NCBI GenBank assembly: GCA_028278555.1
Contig: JANQEA010000079.1
Span: forward strand, 62,001 to 126,000
Length of the DNA: 64,000 nucleotides
Origin: Candidatus Bipolaricaulota bacterium
GTDB taxonomy: Bacteria; Bipolaricaulota; Bipolaricaulia; UBA7950; UBA9294
Direction: 5' to 3'
The position numbers and the translations under genes are program-made. This document shows positions 18,312 through 26,633 of the stretch, in pieces. Position 1 is the first letter of the stretch. Each line of letters begins with the position of its first letter. The notes below the pieces were generated by a model. The model searched no databases and had not been told where the DNA came from. It worked only from the letters and a program-made list of their open reading frames with translations.

Positions 18312-19187
18312 CTACGGCTCGATCCCGTGAAGCCCGGCGATGATCGCCCGGAGCGCTTCGGCAACGCGTGTCGACGCGACGAGGCTCGCTCGGATTCCAA
18401 AGACTCGGCCGTGCACGACTGCCGAGACGCTCTGAAGGAACGGGTTGCCGCTGATGTTCTCGATCTGCGACGGCGCGGTGAAGATGACCTCCGGGTCGCG
18501 CGCGATGATCTCCTCGAAGCTGACCGGAGGCGTCCACACAAGGTCTCCGAAAATGTTCGTTCCCCCGGCGCGGAGGATCAGCTCGTGCTCGATCGCGTCC
18601 GAGCCGGCTGCGTAGGGAGGGTTATCCGGCGAAGACGCGTAGAGGAACGCTGCGGAGACCGGTGCCTTGCCGAGTACCGTTCCCTCCAGCTCGACAATGG
18701 CCATCGCGATCTCCCCGATCAAGCGCTCGCCCTCGTCGCTCACCCCGAGGGCCGTGGCGAGGGTCCGGATCGTCTCGAAGATCGATGCGACACTCGTCAA
18801 CCAAGGGGTTGTGAGGACCGTGACACCGGCGGCCTCCAGGGCGGGGCGCTCGCCGCCATAGTCGGTCGCTCCGAGGACGAGATCCGGCTCGAATCCGAGG
18901 ATCACCTCGACACTGGGAGCAGACGAAAGGCCGACGGTCGGCAGTCCGATGACCTCGTCTGGGTTGTCCGGCGACTCTCCGACGGCGACGAGGCGATCGA
19001 GCGCTCCGAGGTCGATGACGATCTGCGTGTAGAGCGAACCGACGGTGACGATCCGCTTAGGGAGCTGATCGATCGTGATCTCCTGAATGCGGTCGTCGAC
19101 GACCGTGACCGGATACGCTTGAGCGAAGCAGGCAATGCTCAGGCAGAGGACGGCCGCGAGGCCGGTGACAAGTCGGATTCTTCTCAT
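18312..19187 (-). CDS. Periplasmic binding protein, BtuF/FepB type
   Basis: 291-residue exported binding protein. ATG at 19187 gives a clean signal peptide (MRRIRLVTGLAAVLCL...CFAQA). The mature part shows the class III fold blocks RIVTVGSLYTQIVIDLG, LVAVGESP, VEVILGFEPDLVLG and a C-terminal EEIIARDPEVIF. A GGCGG-type ribosome site precedes the ATG. It is the first gene of the importer operon, with its own predicted promoter and an inverted repeat upstream. Ligand unknown; cobalamin is favoured by context. Confidence 0.92.
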   Translation of the reverse strand: MRRIRLVTGLAAVLCLSIACFAQAYPVTVVDDRIQEITIDQLPKRIVTVGSLYTQIVIDLGALDRLVAVGESPDNPDEVIGLPTVGLSSAPSVEVILGFEPDLVLGATDYGGERPALEAAGVTVLTTPWLTSVASIFETIRTLATALGVSDEGERLIGEIAMAIVELEGTVLGKAPVSAAFLYASSPDNPPYAAGSDAIEHELILRAGGTNIFGDLVWTPPVSFEEIIARDPEVIFTAPSQIENISGNPFLQSVSAVVHGRVFGIRASLVASTRVAEALRAIIAGLHGIEP

Positions 19188-19206
19188 GGTGACCGCCTTT
19201 TCGCTT

Positions 19207-19225
19207 GTGGGATGCTCTATCCCAC
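19207..19225. promoter_or_regulatory. Inverted repeat, candidate operator or leader hairpin
   Basis: Perfect inverted repeat GTGGGAT-GCTCT-ATCCCAC (7-bp arms, 5-nt spacer) in the leader of the binding-protein gene, about 20 nt before its ATG and just downstream of the predicted start of transcription. The position suits a repressor operator. The winged-helix gene directly upstream is the obvious candidate ligand. No cobalamin-riboswitch box was recognised here. Confidence 0.45.
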
Positions 19226-19236
19226 CGTGGTCCTCC

Positions 19237-19265
19237 ATCTTAGCCCTCTCCGGTGGGAGCGGCAA
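19237..19265 (-). promoter_or_regulatory. Predicted sigma-70 promoter of the BtuFCD-like operon
   Basis: On the minus strand, -35 TTGCCG (19260-19265), a 17-nt spacer and -10 TAAGAT (19237-19242). Predicted transcription start is near 19230, just before the inverted repeat at 19225-19207. Each box matches consensus in four of six positions, so this is a moderate call supported by exact spacing and placement. Confidence 0.4.
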
Positions 19266-19269
19266 GGGG

Positions 19270-19827
19270 CTACGTGTTCGAGATCCGGAGGAGCACCCGC
19301 CAGAGGCCGAGTCCTGCACACCGCAGATCCGATGCGGCCGCGATGATCAGCATATCGCCTTCAGCCGACTGCGGGAATTCATTGGCAAGCGTCTCGGCGT
19401 CCGCGGGGTTGCGCTGGCGGACCGGCTCTCCGTCGTGCGCGAACACCCAGCCGTCCTCGGCGTATCGAAGGACAAGAAGCCCCGTCGTACCCTCGCGGAT
19501 CGCCGCATCGCGGAGTTCCCAGATCGGGTCGCCCGAATCCGCCGCGACGTGCGCGGCGAGATGAACATCGCCGATCCGGAGCGAGGAGAGATCGGCGCGT
19601 GTAACGGACCGGATCGCCGCGAAAAGGGGCCGGAAATGTCTCTCTCCCGCTTCGGTGAGCACGACGCCGGTTCGCGCCAGCTCGACGAAACCGCGATCTC
19701 TCAGTCTCTCGAGTTCGATCCGGACGGCCATCTCTGTCAGGCCGGTCCGCAGCGCCAGGCGGCGGCGTCCGAGTCGTGCCGTGTGCGCGTGGTACGCGAG
19801 CTGCGCCGCTGCGATGGTGTCGTCCAT
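19270..19827 (-). CDS. Winged-helix regulator, possibly DUF4443-like
   Basis: 185 residues. The first about 75 form a winged helix-turn-helix (LALRTGLTEMAVRIELERLRDRGFVEL, then a GVVLTEAGERHF wing). The C-terminal half is a small sensor domain with LSSLRIGDVHLAAHV and GTTGLLVL blocks that recall DUF4443, with low certainty. ATG 19827 has GGAGGT five nt upstream; the open frame continues further but would overlap the opposite-strand acetyltransferase. Upstream of and co-directional with the importer operon, which it may control. Confidence 0.85.
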   Translation of the reverse strand: MDDTIAAAQLAYHAHTARLGRRRLALRTGLTEMAVRIELERLRDRGFVELARTGVVLTEAGERHFRPLFAAIRSVTRADLSSLRIGDVHLAAHVAADSGDPIWELRDAAIREGTTGLLVLRYAEDGWVFAHDGEPVRQRNPADAETLANEFPQSAEGDMLIIAAASDLRCAGLGLWRVLLRISNT

Positions 19828-19911
19828 CCGACCTCCGAATCTGCGCCGACTCCCCTGGTTCGAACGATCATACAACAGAGGGGCTTCGGCAACCCGAAAT
19901 GGCCTGAGGAC

Positions 19912-19940
19912 TAGACCTGCAGAGCGTTTTCTCCTATATT
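19912..19940 (+). promoter_or_regulatory. Predicted promoter giving a near-leaderless acetyltransferase mRNA
   Basis: -35 TAGACC (19912-19917), 17-nt spacer and -10 TATATT (19935-19940). The ATG of the acetyltransferase is at 19947, six nt after the -10, so transcription from here would give an mRNA starting at or next to the start codon. No Shine-Dalgarno sequence fits between them except a weak GGAA. Confidence 0.35.
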
Positions 19941-19946
19941 GGAACC

Positions 19947-20570
19947 ATGGGGCACGTCGACAGTGACTCGTCTCTTTCGGCATCGGTGAAGCCGCGCGGG
20001 GTCTTGGGCGCATTGCGGATCGTCTGCGAGCGGAACGGCCATTGTCGTTTGCAGGACGGAACGCAGGTCTGCTTCCGGTTGATCGAACCCGAGGATGTCG
20101 CGGCCTGCGCGGCGATGCTCGTGGCATGCACCCCGAAGAGCCTCTACTCCCGGTACGAGCGCGTCGTCAGCGAACCGCTCGACGAACTGGCCGGACGGCT
20201 CTGCTGCCCAGATCTGCAGACCGAGCTGACGGTCGTCGCCGAGGTCTCCGTCAATGGAACGAGCTCGCTGATCGGCGTCGCACAGCTTCTCACCGACCCA
20301 TCGCACGAGGCAGCGGAATATGCCGTTCTCGTCTCCGATCCGTGGCAAAGCAAGGGGCTTGGGAGCGCGTTCACCGATTGCTGCCTCCGGCTGGCCCATG
20401 CGTGGGGGGTCGGGCGGGTCGTCGCGGAGTTCCTTCCAGGCAACATGCGGATTATCCGGATCCTCGAGAAACGGGCGTTCGATCTGTATCGGGACATGCA
20501 GGAGCACGCCGTCTCCGGACAGAAGCGGATCGCCGACGAGGATGCCGATCGACCGGTCGGCGCGGCCTAG
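19947..20570 (+). CDS. GNAT-family N-acetyltransferase
   Basis: 207 residues. The GNAT acetyl-CoA loop is seen as VSDPWQSKGLGSAFTD, followed by LAHAWGVGRVVAEFLPGN, a pattern shared with stand-alone protein-lysine acetyltransferase domains of the Pat type (FRLIEPEDVAACAAML, SLYSRYERV). A role in acetylating an enzyme such as acyl-CoA synthetase is possible but unproven. It diverges from the winged-helix gene; start ATG 19947 may be leaderless. Confidence 0.88.
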   Translation: MGHVDSDSSLSASVKPRGVLGALRIVCERNGHCRLQDGTQVCFRLIEPEDVAACAAMLVACTPKSLYSRYERVVSEPLDELAGRLCCPDLQTELTVVAEVSVNGTSSLIGVAQLLTDPSHEAAEYAVLVSDPWQSKGLGSAFTDCCLRLAHAWGVGRVVAEFLPGNMRIIRILEKRAFDLYRDMQEHAVSGQKRIADEDADRPVGAA

Positions 20571-20680
20571 ACGAGACGTCACCTTTCGAGCCATTCCGAG
20601 CCAGGCAGGGTACGGGTTTCGGGCGAGGCCTTAGGGTATCATGGAACGCCAATTCAGGAGAGCAAGGGACGGAGGGAACC

Positions 20681-21538
20681 ATGCGTAGGAACACAGTCGC
20701 GGCAGCGATGCTTATTGCCGTCATCGGCTTGGCTTTCGGTGTATCCGGAGCGGAGACGATCATTACGTCCGGCGGTTCGGTGCTGACCGGAGTGATCGAA
20801 ACGGGCCTCCCTGCGACGGTCAGCGTTACGTCGGAAACCGGCGATGTCTTCACCGTGCAGCGGGAGAACATGAAGCACATCCGGTTCGGGGAACGGCGCG
20901 AAGTGACCGTTGAGACGTTCGACGGGAACATCATCGTCGGGACGCTCGGCGGGATCAGCGACGTCTTCGGTCTGCAGACGGAGGGCGGCGATGTTCAGTC
21001 GATCAGCGTCGATAGCATCGTCGAGATCCGATTTGAGTCGCCGGCGATGGAAGAGGAAGAGGAGGCCCCGGTTGTCGTGTCGGTCTCCGTCGGACCGAAT
21101 CTGATCGAGTCGGTCATCGGCGTCTACGAAGAGCGCTCCGGTTCGTTCACGCTCGGAATCGACTCTGGCTTGCAGCTCGGGTACTCGGTGAAGAATGGGT
21201 TCGAAATCCCACGCTTCACGATCGGGATCAACGCGATCCTCCTCGGTGCGGTCGGGCGGTTCTATTTCCCACCATCCGTCTCGCGCGTCGAACGGATCGC
21301 CGAGCGGCTCGTGGAAGACGGGATCGGCGACTACGAGACGCTCCTCGAGGAGACGCGCCTCGACGCCGTGCCGTTCATGCTCCCCTACGCGCAGCTCGGG
21401 ACCGATGCGTTCATCATCCCGCACGTCGGTGGAGGATTCCTCTTCCGGCTGACCCGAGATATCTACTTCGACGTCGGCGCGACGCTCGACACCGTCGGCG
21501 TCGCTTGGGTGTCGATCGGCGTGCTGATCTTCTTCTAG
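20681..21538 (+). CDS. Secreted/outer-envelope protein of unknown function
   Basis: 285 residues. A signal peptide of about 24 residues (MRRNTVAAAMLIAVIGLAFG...SGA) precedes a beta-rich region with two similar segments (ETGDVFTVQRENMKHIRFG and a second ending QSISVDSIVEIRF), which read like tandem small-barrel repeats. An acidic linker (MEEEEEAP) follows, then a C-terminal half with alternating hydrophobic strands ending in IFF, like a small outer-membrane barrel. ATG 20681 lies behind GGAGGG. Single gene with its own terminator. No family recognised. Confidence 0.8.
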   Translation: MRRNTVAAAMLIAVIGLAFGVSGAETIITSGGSVLTGVIETGLPATVSVTSETGDVFTVQRENMKHIRFGERREVTVETFDGNIIVGTLGGISDVFGLQTEGGDVQSISVDSIVEIRFESPAMEEEEEAPVVVSVSVGPNLIESVIGVYEERSGSFTLGIDSGLQLGYSVKNGFEIPRFTIGINAILLGAVGRFYFPPSVSRVERIAERLVEDGIGDYETLLEETRLDAVPFMLPYAQLGTDAFIIPHVGGGFLFRLTRDIYFDVGATLDTVGVAWVSIGVLIFF

Positions 21539-21558
21539 CGAACGAGGGAATCGTCGAT

Positions 21559-21592
21559 ACGGGGCCTCTGAGTCGGAGGCCCCGTGTTCTTT
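21559..21592. terminator. Intrinsic terminator between convergent genes
   Basis: Ten-bp perfect stem ACGGGGCCTC / GAGGCCCCGT with a 7-nt loop, followed on the + strand by GTTCTTTCT. It lies between the secreted-protein stop (21538) and the end of the dehydrogenase gene on the other strand (21593). It works best for the + strand gene; the opposite side lacks a clear T-run. Confidence 0.8.
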
Positions 21593-23050
21593 CTACGACC
21601 CCTTCGGTGCGACCGCGTTGGTCAGCTCGCGGCCGCGCTTGCCGAGCTCGAACTCGCGGATATTCTCGATCGTCGTGTCAGCCATGTTCGCCTGCGCGAC
21701 GTCGGTCAGCGAACCCTGGTGCCCGGTGACCATCACATTGCCGAACGTTGTCAGGCGCGCGAGCGTGTCGTCGGCGATCACGCTGTCCGAGTGGTCTTTG
21801 TAGAAGTACTCGGCCTCCTCCTCGTAGACGTCGAGGCCGGCGTAGCCGATCTTCCCGCTCTTCAGTCCGTCGATCAGCGCCTCAGTATCGATCAGCCCGC
21901 CGCGGGCCGTGTTGATCAGCATGACGCCAGTCTTCATCGTCTCGATCGCGGTCGCGTCGATCATGTGATAGGTCTCCGGCGTCAACGGCGCGTGGATGCT
22001 GATCACGTCGGATTGCGCTAGCAGCTCATCGAGATCGACGAAGCGAACGCCGTAGGCGTCGATCAGATCCTGCTTTGCCGTCCGGCTGTACGCGAGGAGC
22101 TCGCAGCCGAACCCGTGGAGGACGCTCAGGAGGCAAGCGCCGATCTTCCCTGTTCCGACGACGCCGGCTGTCCGGCCGTGCATGTCGAACCCGACCAGCC
22201 CGCTCAGGGAGAAGTTGCCGTCTCGGACCCGGACGTGGGCGCGATGCGTCTTCCGATTGAGCGCCATCATCAGGGCGACCGCGTGCTCCGCTACGGCGTA
22301 CGGCGAGTAGGCTGGAACCCGTGCGACCGAGATCCCGAACCGCTCGCACGCTTCGAGATCGACGTTGTTGTATCCGGCGCACCGCATCGCAATCATCTCG
22401 ACTCCGACGGCGCTCAATCCCCTGATTACGTCCTCGTCGGCGCAGTCGTTCGCGCTGATGACGGTCACCGGGAAGTTGGTCGCCAGCGGGACGGTGTCGA
22501 GCTCGAGGCGAGGCGTGAAGAAGTGCATCGCGTAGTCGTACCGGTTCTTCTCGGTATAGAGCCGGTTCCGATACGGGCTGGCGTGGTAGAACGCGACGCG
22601 GAGGCCGTGCTCGACGTCGCGCGCGAGCAGGCGCGCGACCGTCGACGTCTCGCGGGCCAGGTGCCCCGACATGTAGGAGAGGAGCCCCTTGGCGACGCAC
22701 TGGTTGTCGGCGAGGAGTTGCTCGAACGCTTCGTAGCCGAGCGTCCAGGCCTTCACCTTGCTCGTGGCTCTGAGTGTCGCCGAGCGCGTCTTCTGGCCGA
22801 AGAGTCCCATCTCGCCCGCGACGTCGCCGGCCTTGAGGATCGTTACCTCGATCGGTTCCTCGTCCTCGACCGCTTTCAAGACCGCGACGTCGCCGGACTC
22901 GATCAGGAACATCCGATCGCCGGTCTCGCCCTCGCAGCAGAGATCCTCCCCGACTGCGAACGTTGCCGGCTCGAGGGCCGACTCCAGCGCTCCGAGCGCC
23001 TCTTCGTCGAGTTCGCAGAACAGCCGGACCTTCTTCAGAAGCTCGAGCAT
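21593..23050 (-). CDS. Cyclic-nucleotide-binding domain fused to D-lactate dehydrogenase
   Basis: 485 residues, about 150 longer than LdhA-type D-lactate dehydrogenases. Residues 1-130 form a CNB/cupin domain; its phosphate-binding cassette GEMGLFGQKTRSAT keeps the key Glu80 and Arg89, so ligand binding is plausible. Residues ~150-485 are LdhA-like: MRCAGYNNVDL, NAD loop GTGKIG at 299-304, and the catalytic triad Arg383 (NTARGG), a Glu in DVYEEE (410-412) and His444 (GHQ). It would reduce pyruvate to D-lactate with NADH, with activity possibly gated by a nucleotide or another ligand. GGGGG ribosome site precedes ATG 23050; single-gene unit. Confidence 0.93.
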   Translation of the reverse strand: MLELLKKVRLFCELDEEALGALESALEPATFAVGEDLCCEGETGDRMFLIESGDVAVLKAVEDEEPIEVTILKAGDVAGEMGLFGQKTRSATLRATSKVKAWTLGYEAFEQLLADNQCVAKGLLSYMSGHLARETSTVARLLARDVEHGLRVAFYHASPYRNRLYTEKNRYDYAMHFFTPRLELDTVPLATNFPVTVISANDCADEDVIRGLSAVGVEMIAMRCAGYNNVDLEACERFGISVARVPAYSPYAVAEHAVALMMALNRKTHRAHVRVRDGNFSLSGLVGFDMHGRTAGVVGTGKIGACLLSVLHGFGCELLAYSRTAKQDLIDAYGVRFVDLDELLAQSDVISIHAPLTPETYHMIDATAIETMKTGVMLINTARGGLIDTEALIDGLKSGKIGYAGLDVYEEEAEYFYKDHSDSVIADDTLARLTTFGNVMVTGHQGSLTDVAQANMADTTIENIREFELGKRGRELTNAVAPKGS

Positions 23051-23079
23051 GCGCTCCCCCTCATCGTTGGTGTGCGCCG

Positions 23080-23088
23080 ATCATAGCA
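23080..23088 (-). promoter_or_regulatory. Extended -10 promoter of the CNB-dehydrogenase gene
   Basis: Minus-strand TGC immediately followed by TATGAT (an extended -10 element, TATGAT matching consensus at five of six positions). No good -35 is visible at 16-18 nt, which is usual for extended -10 promoters. Transcription would begin near 23073, leaving a leader of about 22 nt with the GAGGGGG ribosome site. Confidence 0.5.
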
Positions 23089-23139
23089 CGAACAGCCGGA
23101 CTGCAGGGAATCGAGAGGGAAGTGCGCTGACTGAAGGAA

Positions 23140-24315
23140 TCAGGCGCTCTCGGGCTTCGGAAGCTCCTCGCGATAGGCGGTGATCAGGGCGGCGGCAGCG
23201 AGCGGGAGGAACGCGACGAAAGTCATCACCGAGATCAGTCCGAACCGGTCGGCGAGCCAGCCGATCGGCGTCAGCGCCAGACCGCCGACCCCCCACGCGG
23301 CCCCCATGACGAGGCCGGAGACGAGTCCGGTTCGCCCCGGCAGGCACTCCTGCGCAGCGACGACGCCGACCGGGATCGATGACAGACCGAAGAGGCCGGC
23401 CGCGGCGATGAAGACGAGAGCGACGGAGGCAGGACCGTAGAGGAAGAGGATGTAGAACGGCGTCGTCAGGACGAGGGCCGTCAGGATCACACGTTTCCGC
23501 CCGAACCGATCCGACAGGTTCCCGGCGAGGAATCCGGCCGCCGCGCCGGTCAGCAGGAAGATACTGATCGCTGCGGCGCCCGCGAACGGGGAACCGCCGC
23601 GTTCGGTCACGAGGACCGCGAGGAACGTCGCGAACGCCGTCGAGCAGGTGGAAGACAGGACGATCACGGACCAGAGGAGAACCAACCGAGACGGAAGCTC
23701 GCGAAGCCTCGTGCGTCCGGCGCTCGCTTGTCCCTTCGGGGGGAGCTCTCGCTGGAGAGGGAGCGCGAACGCCGCGACGAGCAACAGACCCGGAAGCATC
23801 AGCCACGGCGTTTGCAGGAGAGAGAACCGCTCGACGAACCCGACGATCACGATGGGGGCGACCGCTCCGCCGAGCGTTCCGCCCGAGGAGAAGAGTGCCA
23901 TCAGCAAGCCGTGTCGCTTCGGGCGACCGGCCCCGACCAGTGCCGCCGCCGCCGGGTGGAAGAGCGCGATCCCGATCCCGGAGGCGACCATGATCGCCAA
24001 GAGCTGTGGGAAGTTGCCAACCCGGCCGATGAACGACATCGCGAGGACGCTCACGAAAGGTCCCAATACGACCAACCATGGCCTCTGCACGCGATCGACC
24101 AAGTGCCCGAGCCCCGGTTGGAGGAGCGAGTTCGTGACGATACGGATCGTTCCGAGCGCACCGGCGAGCGCGAGCGACAGATCGAGCCGATCGATCAACA
24201 GTGGAAGCAGCGGCGCGTAGAAGTGGGCGAACCCATCATTCAGGAAGTGCCCGACGAACAGAAGGGCCGTCCGCTTCCACGGTGTGCGTGCTGGAGGATT
24301 TACAGGATCTGCCAT
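23140..24315 (-). CDS. MFS efflux transporter, Fsr (fosmidomycin-resistance)-like
   Basis: 391 residues with about 12 hydrophobic helices. The N-terminal VGHFLNDGFAHFYAPLLPLL is characteristic of the Fsr subgroup of major facilitator exporters, and LVDRVQRPW is the loop after helix 2. It probably exports small molecules or drugs. ATG 24315 lies only 11 nt from the nearest in-frame ATG of the opposite-strand MFS gene. Confidence 0.9.
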   Translation of the reverse strand: MADPVNPPARTPWKRTALLFVGHFLNDGFAHFYAPLLPLLIDRLDLSLALAGALGTIRIVTNSLLQPGLGHLVDRVQRPWLVVLGPFVSVLAMSFIGRVGNFPQLLAIMVASGIGIALFHPAAAALVGAGRPKRHGLLMALFSSGGTLGGAVAPIVIVGFVERFSLLQTPWLMLPGLLLVAAFALPLQRELPPKGQASAGRTRLRELPSRLVLLWSVIVLSSTCSTAFATFLAVLVTERGGSPFAGAAAISIFLLTGAAAGFLAGNLSDRFGRKRVILTALVLTTPFYILFLYGPASVALVFIAAAGLFGLSSIPVGVVAAQECLPGRTGLVSGLVMGAAWGVGGLALTPIGWLADRFGLISVMTFVAFLPLAAAALITAYREELPKPESA

Positions 24316-24326
24316 GACGAGCGAAG

Positions 24327-25598
24327 ATGGTAGTTGTGGACAGAGGTGCGAGCAAGGGCTCCGAATCGGCGCTTGCCTTGGCTGGCCTCCCTGCGCGTGC
24401 TACTCTCCTGGCCATTGTGGAGCCGATAGTTGAGAAAAGACCCTCCGGGCGGCAGCGCGCTGTACCGCTCGCAGGATCTACCTTTGTGATGTCTATGGCG
24501 CTGGGTGCCACCAGCCTGGTTCTGCAGCTGTTCCTTGTCTCCCGAGGTGCTTCAACTCTCCTGATTGGTTCGCTGAGCAGCCTAAACGCTGCCGGGATTC
24601 TTGTCGGCGGTCTCGTGTGGGGAACGATCTCGGATCGAATGCATCGCGGGCGCCTGCTTGTCTTCCTAGCACTTGCTCTGACACTGGTAGCGGGCGTTCT
24701 CGTTGCACTGCCGCCTAGCTTCGTTGCTCTGGGGAGTAGCTTCCTACAGCGGCTGCTCCTTGCGGGCTTCACCACAGTCGCTGTTGCGATTGTGTCGGGC
24801 GCTAGTACTGTTCGAAGGAGAGGGAAGAACGTCTCCTACATCTATTCGGCCAGCGCGGCAGGGCGAGCGCTCGGGTTGATCAGCATAGGTTTCCTCCTCG
24901 AGCAGCTGGGCTTTCGATTCTCCTTCGCGTTCATTGCCGCGCTTCCGCTGATTGGTGTCCTCGCACTCCGACGGCTATCAGACGGAAGCCACTCTAGGGA
25001 GCACGTCGGACACACGTGGTCTTGGAGACAGATCTGGGCCGACGGCCTGGGCGCCCTGTATTTGGCGGCAGGGCTTCGGCAGATGGCGGTTTTTGGGACG
25101 ATTTCGCTGTTGTATGTCTACATGGCGTCGATCGGGATCACTCCGGGCCTGATGGGGGTCGTGAGTTCACTCAACACGTTCATGCAGATCTTCGCGCTCG
25201 TTGCCTTCGGCTGGCTTGCCGACCGCATCGGACGACCTCGCATCTTCATCTTCGGGTTCGCGGTCTCAGCCGTCACTCCCTGCTTATTCGCTGTCCTGAC
25301 CAGTGGCTACGGGATGGCGATCTCGTATCTTGCACATGGTCTGTCGTTCAGCGCCCTCCACGTGGGCTCGACCGCCTTCATCGGCGATCGCACTCCGCCC
25401 CACCGGCAAGGGCAGATGCTTGGTCTGTTTGAGACTTCGCGAGGACTCGGGGGTCTGTTCGGCCCGATCATCGCGGGGGCTTTGGTGCCTACAGTCGGTT
25501 TCAGCGGCATGTTCTTCGCGATGGCTTCGGTAGGCGCTGTCGGCTTCGTGGTCTTGGTGTGGTGGAGGGTACGAGAGCACCGCCGCCAGATGTCCTGA
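24327..25598 (+). CDS. MFS transporter
   Basis: Up to 423 residues, about 12 hydrophobic helices, with the SDRMHRGR loop after helix 2 and WLADRIGRPR in the second half. The first ATG (24327) leaves a 45-residue hydrophilic leader and just 11 nt to the divergent gene, so the true start may be a GTG or TTG near 24378-24420; no clear ribosome site helps. From here rightwards codon use is visibly less GC-biased than in the preceding 24 kb, so this gene may mark the left edge of the accessory island. Substrate unknown. Confidence 0.85.
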   Translation: MVVVDRGASKGSESALALAGLPARATLLAIVEPIVEKRPSGRQRAVPLAGSTFVMSMALGATSLVLQLFLVSRGASTLLIGSLSSLNAAGILVGGLVWGTISDRMHRGRLLVFLALALTLVAGVLVALPPSFVALGSSFLQRLLLAGFTTVAVAIVSGASTVRRRGKNVSYIYSASAAGRALGLISIGFLLEQLGFRFSFAFIAALPLIGVLALRRLSDGSHSREHVGHTWSWRQIWADGLGALYLAAGLRQMAVFGTISLLYVYMASIGITPGLMGVVSSLNTFMQIFALVAFGWLADRIGRPRIFIFGFAVSAVTPCLFAVLTSGYGMAISYLAHGLSFSALHVGSTAFIGDRTPPHRQGQMLGLFETSRGLGGLFGPIIAGALVPTVGFSGMFFAMASVGAVGFVVLVWWRVREHRRQMS

Positions 25599-25697
25599 CT
25601 CAGGTGTCCTGCGATGTGTAGTCTCTGATCCTCCGCTTCACGGTCTCGGATACATCGCCCTAGTGATTCTCCCAGCAGCTTGGGTCTCGGAGGGCGC

Positions 25698-25732
25698 TTG
25701 CGCATCAAGCCGATATCATATAGGATATCGGC
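25698..25732 (+). promoter_or_regulatory. GntR promoter with overlapping palindromic operator
   Basis: A perfect inverted repeat with 9-bp arms, GCCGATATC (25709-25717) and GATATCGGC (25724-25732), separated by ATATAG. A promoter of -35 TTGCGC (25698-25703), 17-nt spacer and -10 TAGGAT (25721-25726) runs through it. The gntR ATG follows three nt after the palindrome. Binding by the GntR protein would block its own promoter, a common design in this family. Confidence 0.65.
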
Positions 25733-25735
25733 GAT

Positions 25736-26488
25736 ATGATTCGACAGCTCGTCTCGGAGACGGTCCAAGAGAAGGCCTACCAGGCCATCAAGAACTCGAT
25801 TGTGAGGAACGAGCTCCTCCCAGGAGAATCGCTATCGATTGACGAACTGGCTCGCATCCTGGGGGTCAGCCAGACGCCAGTCCGGGAAGCACTGGCACGT
25901 CTGAGTGTGGAAGGTTTGGTCGAGCGAGCGCCGAACCGGACTGCAATCGTTTCGACCATCGAACTCGATGACATTCACCAAGCGTACGAGGTTCGCAAGC
26001 TGCTAGAGCCGTATGCAGTGAAGTGTATTGCCGAGAGGCTTCATACCCATCCTGAGATTGCTGAGAGCCTGACCGCAATCAAGGATGCAGCTTCGGAGAT
26101 CTTGGCGGTGTTGCCAAGAGACACAGCGTCCATCGAAACGCGCCAGTATGCAGCGTGCCAGGAGATCGACCTCCAGTTGCAGGAGCTGATGGTAACTACG
26201 CTCGCTGACAGCCTGTCCGGCCGGGTTCTGGCAATGGTGGGCAATTACTCACTGCGAATGCGATCGCTGGCAATCCTCGGTCTTCACAGTCAGGACATCA
26301 AGACGCTCCGATCCATCCTCATTCAGCATCTGGCGATTATCGATGCTCTCCTGGAAGAGAACGAGGCGGCGGCAGTCAGCGCTGTCACCGAACACCTCCT
26401 GAGTGCGGAGGCAAGAACGATCGAAGCTTTGCATGAAGCCGAGGCGACCGCCGTGGCGCATGGAACGATGGCAGCGCCAGAAGGCTAG
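25736..26488 (+). CDS. GntR-family regulator, FadR/FCD subgroup
   Basis: 250 residues. N-terminal winged helix-turn-helix at about 10-75 (LSIDELARILGVSQTPVREALARLSVEGLVE) and an all-helical FCD ligand domain (AYEVRKLLEPYAVKCIAERL). Such regulators respond to carboxylic acids, sugar acids or amino-acid derivatives. ATG 25736 has no ribosome site and directly follows the palindromic operator, so the mRNA is probably leaderless or nearly so. It heads the catabolic block that follows on the same strand. Confidence 0.93.
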   Translation: MIRQLVSETVQEKAYQAIKNSIVRNELLPGESLSIDELARILGVSQTPVREALARLSVEGLVERAPNRTAIVSTIELDDIHQAYEVRKLLEPYAVKCIAERLHTHPEIAESLTAIKDAASEILAVLPRDTASIETRQYAACQEIDLQLQELMVTTLADSLSGRVLAMVGNYSLRMRSLAILGLHSQDIKTLRSILIQHLAIIDALLEENEAAAVSAVTEHLLSAEARTIEALHEAEATAVAHGTMAAPEG

Positions 26489-26633
26489 TGGTGGGAAGGA
26501 GGAGGCCTCGAAGGATTGCGTGCGAGATTCCTTCTGACAGCGTGGCAATCTCGTTTGGTCAGGTGCGGATTCGTGGTTGAGTTGGCGTGTTCGCTTCGTG
26601 TGCCAAGACCCGGAGACAGGGAGGACAATCAGC

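Noticed and set aside
19850-19870. GGTTCGAAC, resembling a tRNA T-loop
   Set aside because: The flanking bases do not pair into a T-stem and no acceptor stem or anticodon arm can be built around it.
26518-26562. CGAGATT ... AATCTCG inverted repeat upstream of the deacylase gene
   Set aside because: Arms are only 7 bp, spacing is long and no promoter is aligned with it; could be chance.
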